A stretch of 5,268 nt of DNA from Candidatus Omnitrophota bacterium (GTDB lineage Bacteria > Omnitrophota > Koll11 > Gygaellales > JAQTUY01): contig JAQTUY010000114.1 in assembly GCA_028707105.1 (NCBI GenBank), positions 1-5,268 on the forward strand. The letters run 5' to 3'. The notes under the pieces are model-generated. The model searched no databases. It was not told where the DNA came from and saw only the letters and a program-made list of their open reading frames with translations. The position numbers and the translations under genes were made by a program. Below are positions 1-5,268 of this stretch, in pieces (the stretch's first letter is position 1; the number at the start of each line of letters is the position of its first letter).

Positions 1-725
1 CGGGTATCCATAAGGCTGCGCGGGCGATCATGACCACGGATACTTTTCCTAAGCTGGCTAGCGCGGAATTTACCTGCGGCGGCAAGAAGATCACGGTTAC
101 GGGAATGACCAAAGGCGCGGGGATGATCGCTCCGAACATGGCGACGATGCTTTGTTTTATTATGACCGATGCCCGGATAGAAAGCGGCGCGCTAAAAGCG
201 GGGCTGCGCGCGGCGGTAAATGCGTCTTTTAATTGTATTACCATTGACGGCTGTATGAGCACTAACGATATGGTGCTGGCGATGGCTAACGGATGCGCGG
301 AAAATCCGGCGATCAAAGCCGGGAGCGCCGGCTTTAAAAAATTTCAGCACGCCTTAAGCAGCGTATGCCTTTTGTTGGCAAAGATGATGGTTATCGACGG
401 AGAAGGCGCGACTAAGTTTATTGAGATCAGGGTCAAAGGCGCCCGCAATGACGCTCAGGCTAAGAAAGCGGCCCTGGCTGTTGCAAATTCCAACCTTGTC
501 AAAACCGCCATATACGGAGAGAATCCTAATTGGGGCCGGATAGTCTGCGCCATCGGCGCGAGCGGTGTTGAAGTCAAAGAAGAAACTTTAAAAGTCAAAT
601 TCAGCCCCCTGGTTAAAAAGGATATTTTTATAGAAGCTGATTTAAATATCGGTAAGGGAGAAGCGGTTACTTATACTTCGGATCTGACCCCGGAGTATAT
701 TAAAATTAACGCCGAATATAATTAA
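1..725 (+). CDS. argJ: Glutamate N-acetyltransferase / ornithine acetyltransferase ArgJ, 3' part (5' end outside window)
   Basis: ArgJ transfers the acetyl group of N-acetylornithine to glutamate, releasing ornithine and regenerating N-acetylglutamate for ArgB; some members also use acetyl-CoA. The reading frame is open from base 3 and gives 240 residues, so roughly 150-165 N-terminal residues of a usual ~400-residue protein are missing; the ATG at 30 is internal. Visible family marks are AIMTTDT-PK near the left edge, the self-cleavage block KGAGMIAPNMATML (about 111-152), STNDMVLAMANG, DGEGATKF (Glu codon 402-404, expected in the active site), NPNWGRI, and a DLTPEYIKINAEYN end. The catalytic Thr codon is at 144-146, so the predicted beta subunit is 193 residues. 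Two oddities: DGCMSTND replaces the usual DGDTSTND, and the chain ends one residue shorter than the common -AEY-x-(S/T) ending. Whether it is mono- or bifunctional cannot be told from this fragment. The family call is secure. Confidence 0.97.
   Translation, partial: GIHKAARAIMTTDTFPKLASAEFTCGGKKITVTGMTKGAGMIAPNMATMLCFIMTDARIESGALKAGLRAAVNASFNCITIDGCMSTNDMVLAMANGCAENPAIKAGSAGFKKFQHALSSVCLLLAKMMVIDGEGATKFIEIRVKGARNDAQAKKAALAVANSNLVKTAIYGENPNWGRIVCAIGASGVEVKEETLKVKFSPLVKKDIFIEADLNIGKGEAVTYTSDLTPEYIKINAEYN
141..146 (+). other. Predicted ArgJ autoproteolytic cleavage site (Ala|Thr)
   Basis: In the ArgJ family the precursor cuts itself between Ala and Thr of the M-A-T-M-L motif, and the freed Thr becomes the N-terminal nucleophile of the beta subunit. 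Here Ala is encoded at 141-143 and Thr at 144-146, within an intact KGAGMIAPNMATML block. The motif is seen directly; cleavage itself is inferred from the family. Confidence 0.85.
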
Positions 726-731
726 AAGAGG
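726..731 (+). promoter_or_regulatory. Shine-Dalgarno site of argB, decides the ATG start
   Basis: AAGAGG lies just after the argJ stop. It is 9 bases from the ATG at 741 but only 3 bases from the in-frame GTG at 735. The spacing therefore favours ATG 741, which also matches the usual family N-terminus MEEAI-KA-VLIEALPYI. Confidence 0.7.
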
Positions 732-740
732 CGGGTGAGA

Positions 741-1595
741 ATGGAAGAAGCGATCAGAAAAGCGGATGTACTGATAGAAGCGCTGCCTTATATCAAGAAG
801 TTCCACCGTAAGATATTCATCATCAAATACGGCGGTAGCATTCTTGGCGACGATACCATCCGGCATTCTGTATTAGAGGATATTGTTTTTTTAAGCTATA
901 TGGGAATAAAGCCTATCCTGGTGCACGGCGGCGGGCCTAATATCAGCGAAAGGATGCGCACGTCGGGTAAGAAAACGGAATTCGTCAACGGTATGCGCGT
1001 AACTGATGAAGAGACTTTGAATATCGTCAAAGAAGAGTTGGGGAAGCTCAGTGACGTTATCGCGGGGGATATTAAAGAATTAGGCGGCCGCGCGGTCAGG
1101 CTTAACGGCGAGGACAACCGCTTGATCCAGGCGCAGAAAAAACAGTCCGAGGTAGACTTAGGGCTTGTGGGAGACATCGTAGGTATTAATAACGAGGCTA
1201 TTCTTGACGAATTAAAGGGCGAGACTATCGCCGTTATCTGCCCAATGGGCAGGGGCCAGGATAAGAAGATCTATAATGTCAATGCCGATGAAGCCGCTTC
1301 GGATGTTGCTGCCAGCTTAGGAGCGGAAAAACTAGTCGTGCTTACGGACGTTAAAGGAATAATGCGCAATCCTCAGGACGCGGAGTCATTCTTATCCACC
1401 TTGACGATCGATGAGGCGCGCAGCCTGATAAACGATAATGTCATCCAAAAGGGTATGATCCCGAAGGTCGAGGCGTGTATCAACGCTTTGGAGAAGGACG
1501 TTAAAAAAACACATATTATCGATGCCCGGACCCCGCATGGATTGCTGCTGGAAATCTTTACGGATAAGGGTATCGGGACCGAGATCATAAAATGA
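741..1595 (+). CDS. argB: Acetylglutamate kinase ArgB
   Basis: ArgB is the cytosolic N-acetylglutamate kinase: it uses ATP to make N-acetylglutamyl 5-phosphate, the usual control step of the acetyl-recycling arginine pathway. It has 284 residues, a normal length, and the amino-acid kinase fold. Marks in order: an N-terminal helix (residues 1-20), KYGG with Lys29, VHGGGP (61-66), RVTD with Arg86, NVNAD (179-183), LTDVKGI (201-207), GMIPK with Lys242, HIIDARTPH and a GIGTEII end. The helix before the first strand is characteristic of hexameric, arginine-inhibited kinases and absent from the E. coli type, so feedback inhibition by arginine is inferred. Start chosen at ATG 741 over GTG 735 from ribosome-site spacing and family alignment. 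Unusual positions are KYGGSIL where KYGGNAM is typical, and LNGEDN where LSGKDG is common. It starts 15 bases after argJ and its TGA overlaps the argD start. A LysZ-type kinase is unlikely given the helix and the neighbours. Confidence 0.96.
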   Translation: MEEAIRKADVLIEALPYIKKFHRKIFIIKYGGSILGDDTIRHSVLEDIVFLSYMGIKPILVHGGGPNISERMRTSGKKTEFVNGMRVTDEETLNIVKEELGKLSDVIAGDIKELGGRAVRLNGEDNRLIQAQKKQSEVDLGLVGDIVGINNEAILDELKGETIAVICPMGRGQDKKIYNVNADEAASDVAASLGAEKLVVLTDVKGIMRNPQDAESFLSTLTIDEARSLINDNVIQKGMIPKVEACINALEKDVKKTHIIDARTPHGLLLEIFTDKGIGTEIIK

Positions 1596-2770
1596 AAGCA
1601 GAAGAAATATTCGATACTTATAATAACGGCATAATGTCGACCTATACCCGTTTTCCTTTGATATTCGTCAAGGGAAAAGGGAGTTATTTATGGGATATCC
1701 ACGGTAAGAAATACCTGGATTTTTTCCCGGGTTGGGGGGTGGGCAGCCTTGGGCATTGTCATCCCAAGGTCATGGCCGCGGTGCGCGACCAGGTATCCAA
1801 GCTCATATTTATCGCCAACAATTATTATCATCCCGGCCAGGCTAACCTTGCTAAAGAGTTAAATCTGCGGGGGTTTGATTCGAAGATCTTCTTTTGTAAT
1901 TCCGGGGCCGAGGCCAGTGAAGGCGCTATAAAGTTCTGCCGTAAGTTCGGTAAGGGCCGTTACGAGATCATTACTTTTGAGAATTCATTCCACGGCCGCA
2001 CCCTGGCCGCTTTAGCCGCGACGGGGCAAAAGAAATACCAGGCTGGCTTTGAACCTATCCCTGAAGGGTTTAAGACCGCGGTCTTAAATGATCTTAAGAG
2101 CGTGGAGAACGCGCTTTCGGATAAGACCGTGGCGGTCATGCTGGAGTTGATACAAGGCGAGGGCGGCATCAATATCGCGGATAAGCAATTCGTGTCGGCG
2201 CTGAGGAAACTTTGCGATGAGAAAAATATGCTTCTTATCGCGGATGAAGTCCAGACCGGCATAGGCCGCACCGGAAAGATGTTCGCCTATCAGCATTATG
2301 GGATCACGCCTGATATTATGACCCTGGCTAAAGGATTAGGCGGGGGTTTGCCTATCGGGGTTATGGCGGTGAAAAGGCAGATCGCCGATACTTTACAGCC
2401 GGGAATGCATGCCTCGACCTTCGGCGGGAGCCCGCTGGTATGCAAAGCGGCGCTGGCAGTATTAAAAACTATCCAGAAAGAGAATCTTTTACATAATGTA
2501 AATAGCCTGGGCGAATATTTACGCGGTCAATTGAATGAAATGAAAAAGAAATATCCCGCGATCATAAAAGAAGTGCGGGGCATTGGTTTGATGGTCGGCG
2601 TGGAATTGAATATTCCCGGCAAGCAGATCGTTGAGGAATGTATCAAGAAGTCCTTGTTGATCAATTGTACCCATGACGTGGTGCTACGTTTGATGCCGGC
2701 CCTGACCGTCAGCAAAAAAGAAGTCGATAAAGCGCTTGGCGTATTGGATGGCGTATTAGCTTCACGCTAG
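1592..2770 (+). CDS. argD: Acetylornithine aminotransferase ArgD
   Basis: ArgD is a PLP-dependent class III aminotransferase of the cytosol. It interconverts N-acetylglutamate semialdehyde plus glutamate with N-acetylornithine plus 2-oxoglutarate. The product has 392 residues, the usual length. Visible marks: NSGAEA (103-108, phosphate binding), FHGRT (133-137), DEVQTGIGRTG (from 218; Asp218 should pair with the PLP ring nitrogen), LAKGLGGG with the PLP Lys at 247, STFGGSPL (285-292), and a C-terminal LRLMPALTVSKKEVD block. The start at 1592 keeps the family N-terminus (EEIFDTYNNGIMSTYTRFP); its ribosome site is only a weak GAGA at 1581-1584, and the ATGA overlap with argB suggests translational coupling. 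The 45-60 region reads FPGWGVGSLGHCHP, where many ArgD proteins have AGIAVNALGH-HP. ArgD enzymes often also serve as N-succinyl-diaminopimelate aminotransferase in lysine synthesis; that second role is possible here but not shown. A related omega-aminotransferase is unlikely in this setting. Confidence 0.95.
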   Translation: MKAEEIFDTYNNGIMSTYTRFPLIFVKGKGSYLWDIHGKKYLDFFPGWGVGSLGHCHPKVMAAVRDQVSKLIFIANNYYHPGQANLAKELNLRGFDSKIFFCNSGAEASEGAIKFCRKFGKGRYEIITFENSFHGRTLAALAATGQKKYQAGFEPIPEGFKTAVLNDLKSVENALSDKTVAVMLELIQGEGGINIADKQFVSALRKLCDEKNMLLIADEVQTGIGRTGKMFAYQHYGITPDIMTLAKGLGGGLPIGVMAVKRQIADTLQPGMHASTFGGSPLVCKAALAVLKTIQKENLLHNVNSLGEYLRGQLNEMKKKYPAIIKEVRGIGLMVGVELNIPGKQIVEECIKKSLLINCTHDVVLRLMPALTVSKKEVDKALGVLDGVLASR

Positions 2771-2791
2771 GCGCACGTTAAAACCTATAAT

Positions 2792-2800
2792 AAGGCGGAG
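2792..2800 (+). promoter_or_regulatory. Shine-Dalgarno region of argF
   Basis: AAGGCGGAG sits in the 34-base argD-argF gap. GGAG (2797-2800) is 4 bases from the ATG at 2805 and AAGG (2792-2795) is 9 bases away, so either half could pair with 16S rRNA. Unlike argD and argG, argF has its own ribosome site clear of the upstream stop codon. Confidence 0.65.
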
Positions 2801-2804
2801 AATT

Positions 2805-3728
2805 ATGAAGAAAGACCTGATTGCTATAAAAGACCTGACTGCGCCGGAGATAGAAGATATCTTGACGTTGACCGACCGGTTAAAATCCGACAGCGCCTCT
2901 TTTAACCAGGCGCTTAAGGGTAAGACTATCGCCCTGGTTTTCCAGAAGCCGTCCAACAGGACGCGGGTTTCTTTTGAGGTCGGGATGTATCAGCTCGGCG
3001 GGCTGGCGTTGTATCTTGGCCCTAATGAGATAAACTTGGGAGTGCGCGAGTCTATCCATGACGTGGCAAAAACATTGAGCCGCTATGTCAACGGCATCGT
3101 CCTGCGGACTTTTGAGCACCAGAATGTGCTGGAGATGGCCAGGCATGCCGGTATCCCGATCATAAACGGTTTATCGGATCTTTTGCATCCCTGCCAGGCG
3201 CTGGCGGATATTTATACCGTTAAGGAAAAGCTCGGTAGTTTAAAGGGCCGAAAGCTTGCTTATATCGGAGACGGCAATAACGTGTGCCATTCTTTATTGT
3301 ATGCCTGCGGCAAGATGGGTATGGATGTCGGCGTCGCTTCTCCTAAAGGTTACGAATGTAACCCTTCCGTGGTAAAGGAGGCTAAGAGTTTCGCGAAAGT
3401 TTCCGGCAGCAGCGTCTTTATGTCGAGTAAGCCTGAAGAGGCGGCTAAAGACGCTGATGTCCTTTACACCGACGTCTGGGCCAGCATGGGCCAGGAAAAG
3501 GAAGCGAAAAAACGGGCCAAGGTTTTTAAGGGTTTCCAGGTAAACAAAAAATTAGCTTCATTGGCAAAACCGCATTGCCTGATTATGCACTGCCTGCCGG
3601 CGCACCGCGGCCAGGAGATCAGCGATGATGCGATTGATAGCAAGAACTCGGTAGTATTTGATGAAGCCGAGAACCGTTTGCATGTCCAGAAAGCAATATT
3701 GATCAAGTTATTAGGAGAGAATAAATGA
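2805..3728 (+). CDS. argF: Ornithine carbamoyltransferase ArgF
   Basis: This cytosolic enzyme, normally a trimer, joins carbamoyl phosphate and ornithine to give citrulline and phosphate. It has 307 residues, within the normal bacterial range. The carbamoyl-phosphate half (about 1-145) carries SNRTR (50-54), the family's S-x-R-T-R phosphate loop with Asn at the variable place, and HPCQ (128-131). The ornithine half carries GDGNNVCHSL (from 155), DVWASMG (223-229, the ornithine-side SMG loop) and HCLPAHRG (262-269) with the active-site Cys263, then FDEAENRLHVQKAIL near the end. SMG plus HCLP points to ornithine as substrate rather than aspartate, putrescine or N-acetylornithine. The N-terminus (MKKDLIAIKDLTAPEIEDIL) matches the family, supporting ATG 2805. 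It is separated from argD by 34 bases, and its TGA overlaps the argG start. Carbamoyl phosphate must come from genes outside the window. Confidence 0.97.
   Translation: MKKDLIAIKDLTAPEIEDILTLTDRLKSDSASFNQALKGKTIALVFQKPSNRTRVSFEVGMYQLGGLALYLGPNEINLGVRESIHDVAKTLSRYVNGIVLRTFEHQNVLEMARHAGIPIINGLSDLLHPCQALADIYTVKEKLGSLKGRKLAYIGDGNNVCHSLLYACGKMGMDVGVASPKGYECNPSVVKEAKSFAKVSGSSVFMSSKPEEAAKDADVLYTDVWASMGQEKEAKKRAKVFKGFQVNKKLASLAKPHCLIMHCLPAHRGQEISDDAIDSKNSVVFDEAENRLHVQKAILIKLLGENK
3713..3717 (+). promoter_or_regulatory. Strong Shine-Dalgarno site of argG inside argF
   Basis: AGGAG, an exact core match, lies within the last codons of argF, 7 bases before the argG ATG at 3725. It is the best ribosome site in the window, so argG could start independently as well as by re-initiation at the ATGA overlap. 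Confidence 0.8.
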
Positions 3729-4894
3729 AGAAAGTCGTCTTAGCTTATTCAGGGGGATTGGATACTTCCTGCATCGTGCGTTGGCTAAAAGAGAAGGGTT
3801 ACGAAGTGATCTGCTTTATCGCCGACCTTGGCCAGGGGGAGGATTTTGAAAAAATAGAAGAACGCGCTTTAGCTACCGGCGCGAGCAAGGTCTACATAAA
3901 GGACCTGCAGGAAGAGTTTATCAGCGATTTTATCGTTCCGGCCTTAAAAGCGAACGCGATATACGAAGGTAAATATATGCTGGCGACAGCCTTGGGCCGG
4001 CCTTTGATAGCGAAATACCTGGTGGATGTGGCCCATAAGGAGAAAGCCGGGGCTATCGCGCATGGCTGCACGGGTAAGGGCAATGACCAGGTCAGGCTTG
4101 AGGTAACGGCGAGGATATTAGACCCGTCTTTGGAGATCATCGCTCCGGTAAGGGGGTGGGAATTCAAATCCCGCGATGAGGAGATCGAATACGCGCAGAA
4201 ATATAACATTCCGGTAGATGTCACCAAGAAAAAACCCTACAGTATCGATAAGAATATCTGGGGTGTGAGTATCGAGGCCGGGATATTGGAAGACCTGGAA
4301 CAGGAACCTCCGGAAGACGCCTACCTTATGACTAAGGGCGTATCCCATACTTTGACCTACCCCAAATATATCGAGGTAGGTTTTGAGAAAGGGGTGCCGA
4401 AGAAGCTGGACGGCAAGGTCATGAAATTAAAAAAGATCATCGAACAGCTTAATGATATCGGCGGAGTGCACGGTATCGGCAGGAGCGACCTGGTGGAGAA
4501 CCGGCTGGTGGGGATCAAATCCCGCGAGATCTATGAAGCGCCGGGAGGCACAATCCTTCACACCGCGCATAAGGAGCTGGAAAGCCTGGTGCTTGACAGG
4601 GAGCTCGCGCATTTTAAGGAAATAATAGCGCTTAAATATTCGGAATTGATCTATTACGGGCTGTGGTATTCGCCTCTTAAGGACGCCCTGGATGCTTTTA
4701 TAAATTCAACCCAGAAGAAAATTACGGGGAGCATCAGGCTTAAGTTGTCCAAGGGGACATGTGTCGCCGTGGGAAGAAGATCGCCAAATTCGCTTTATAA
4801 GAAGGAACTTAGCACTTACGGCAAAGAGGATAAATTCGACCAGAAACTGGCGGACGGCTTTATCAAGATCTGGGGTATGCCTTATCAACGGTGA
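3725..4894 (+). CDS. argG: Argininosuccinate synthase ArgG
   Basis: ArgG condenses citrulline with aspartate, using ATP through a citrullyl-AMP intermediate, to give argininosuccinate, AMP and pyrophosphate; members act as cytosolic tetramers. The product has 389 residues, matching the common ~400-residue class rather than the longer E. coli type. Marks in order: the ATP-pyrophosphatase loop AYSGGLDTS (7-15), DLGQGED (34-40), EGKYMLATALGRPLIAK (81-97), HGCTGKGNDQVRLE (113-126; Asn120 and Asp121 expected at the citrulline/aspartate site), IAPVRGW (139-145), NIWGVSIEAGILED (177-190), HGIGRSDLVENR (249-260), EIYEAPGG (268-275), and a C-terminal GFIKIWGMP, which normally helps hold the tetramer. 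The start at 3725 puts the P-loop at its usual distance from Met1. The gene overlaps argF by 4 bases. Only TGA plus three codons separate it from argH in the same frame. No key residue is missing. Confidence 0.97.
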   Translation: MKKVVLAYSGGLDTSCIVRWLKEKGYEVICFIADLGQGEDFEKIEERALATGASKVYIKDLQEEFISDFIVPALKANAIYEGKYMLATALGRPLIAKYLVDVAHKEKAGAIAHGCTGKGNDQVRLEVTARILDPSLEIIAPVRGWEFKSRDEEIEYAQKYNIPVDVTKKKPYSIDKNIWGVSIEAGILEDLEQEPPEDAYLMTKGVSHTLTYPKYIEVGFEKGVPKKLDGKVMKLKKIIEQLNDIGGVHGIGRSDLVENRLVGIKSREIYEAPGGTILHTAHKELESLVLDRELAHFKEIIALKYSELIYYGLWYSPLKDALDAFINSTQKKITGSIRLKLSKGTCVAVGRRSPNSLYKKELSTYGKEDKFDQKLADGFIKIWGMPYQR

Positions 4895-4897
4895 GGG
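4893..4897 (+). promoter_or_regulatory. Shine-Dalgarno site of argH overlapping the argG stop
   Basis: GAGGG overlaps the last two bases of the argG TGA stop and ends 6 bases before the argH ATG at 4904. Ribosomes finishing argG are thus placed directly on the argH start, which suggests coupled translation. The pairing is seen in sequence; the coupling is inferred. Confidence 0.65.
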
Positions 4898-4903
4898 ATT
4901 AAT

Positions 4904-5268
4904 ATGGCGAAAAAATTATGGGGCAGTAGATTTTCTAAGAGCACCAACGCTTTGACCGATAAGTTCACCTCCAGCATTTCTTATGATAAGAGGCTGGCAA
5001 AGTATGATATCATCGGCAGCATCGCGCATGCCAGGATGCTCGGTAAGAGCGGTATCATCAGGCCATCGGAAGCCAAGAGCATCGTCAAAGGCTTAAATGC
5101 CATGTTAAAGGATATTAATAACGGCAAGTTTAAGTTCGACCTGCAAGCCGAGGATATCCATAGTAATATTGCCGAGGTACTGAAAAAAAAGATCGGCGCT
5201 CCCGCGGATAAATTGCATACCGCGCGTTCCCGTAATGACCAGATAGTCCTGGACGTGAAGATGTACTG
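4904..5268 (+). CDS. argH: Argininosuccinate lyase ArgH, 5' part (3' end outside window)
   Basis: ArgH splits argininosuccinate into arginine and fumarate, the last step of the pathway; it is a homotetramer of the fumarase/aspartase superfamily. Only 121 residues are visible (the last complete codon ends at 5266) of about 450-470 expected, and no stop occurs before the edge. Recognisable are the N-terminus KLWGSRFSKSTNALTDKF, the stretch YDIIGSIAHARML (34-46), EDIHSNI (83-89) and LHTARSRNDQIVLDV (104-118), the first of the three conserved superfamily regions. The second and third regions, with the catalytic His and the Ser-containing loop, lie beyond the window. The start at 4904 gives the usual family N-terminus and a ribosome site 6 bases upstream. 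WGSRF replaces the more common WGGRF. It lies 9 bases after argG, as the last visible operon member; what follows is unknown. Confidence 0.96.
   Translation, partial: MAKKLWGSRFSKSTNALTDKFTSSISYDKRLAKYDIIGSIAHARMLGKSGIIRPSEAKSIVKGLNAMLKDINNGKFKFDLQAEDIHSNIAEVLKKKIGAPADKLHTARSRNDQIVLDVKMY

Noticed and set aside
30..32. ATG at 30 as a true argJ start
   Set aside because: The frame is open to the left edge, and the residues before it (AARAI) continue a conserved ArgJ stretch, so this Met is internal.
735..740. GTG at 735 as the argB start
   Set aside because: It lies only 3 bases after the AAGAGG ribosome site, and the extra Met-Arg is not part of the usual family N-terminus; ATG 741 fits better.
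642..866. Minus-strand open frame spanning the argJ-argB junction
   Set aside because: It covers the ends of two conserved genes, and its translation shows no domain.
1960..2271. 103-codon open frame on the minus strand inside argD
   Set aside because: It lies wholly opposite a well-conserved gene, has no recognisable domain, and looks like a shadow of argD codon composition.
2756..2770. Small inverted repeat TAGC-TTCAC-GCTA at the argD stop as a terminator
   Set aside because: The stem is only 4-5 base pairs and no T-run follows, so it is not a credible intrinsic terminator.
2771..2804. ArgR operator or attenuator in the argD-argF gap
   Set aside because: No convincing ARG-box palindrome, leader peptide or alternative hairpins; the gap holds only the ribosome site and the lone TATAAT.
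3892..4227. 111-codon open frame on the minus strand inside argG
   Set aside because: Antisense to conserved ArgG coding sequence, with no family motif or supporting context.
4761..4955. Plus-strand 64-codon frame across argG and argH
   Set aside because: It is out of frame with both genes, which are supported by strong family motifs; no separate product is suggested.

Overview
The window lies inside one compact arginine-biosynthesis operon. All genes are on the + strand: argJ (3' part), argB, argD, argF, argG and argH (5' part). It is almost entirely protein-coding. I see no RNA gene, mobile element, CRISPR array, long repeat or convincing terminator, and no gene-free stretch longer than 34 bases.

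Layout: the C-terminal ~240 residues of ArgJ run off the left edge. ArgB follows after 15 bases. ArgD overlaps the argB stop by 4 bases (ATGA). ArgF follows after a 34-base gap, the only real spacer. ArgG overlaps the argF stop by 4 bases (ATGA). ArgH starts 9 bases after argG and runs off the right edge after 121 codons.

How the genes work together: ArgJ moves the acetyl group from N-acetylornithine to glutamate, giving ornithine and N-acetylglutamate. ArgB phosphorylates N-acetylglutamate. The next enzyme, the reductase ArgC, is not in the window; it may lie just upstream. ArgD transaminates N-acetylglutamate semialdehyde to N-acetylornithine. ArgF carbamoylates ornithine to citrulline, ArgG joins citrulline to aspartate, and ArgH releases arginine and fumarate. 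ArgJ marks the acetyl-recycling version of the pathway. ArgB carries the N-terminal helix typical of arginine-inhibited kinases, which fits that version. Carbamoyl-phosphate synthetase genes are not present here.

Organism: clearly bacterial, with Shine-Dalgarno sites, the standard code (TAA, TAG and TGA all used as stops) and moderate GC by eye. The ArgD N-terminal region (an FPGWG stretch before the LGH/HP block) and several lineage-flavoured substitutions in ArgJ and ArgB recall, from memory, the PVC / candidate Omnitrophota area rather than Proteobacteria or Firmicutes. This placement is a low-confidence inference.

I found no previously undescribed system. The points worth a second look are sequence variants at conserved positions (the ArgJ C-terminus and DG-motif, and the ArgB loops), the in-frame arrangement of argG and argH, and a lone TATAAT in the argD-argF gap.
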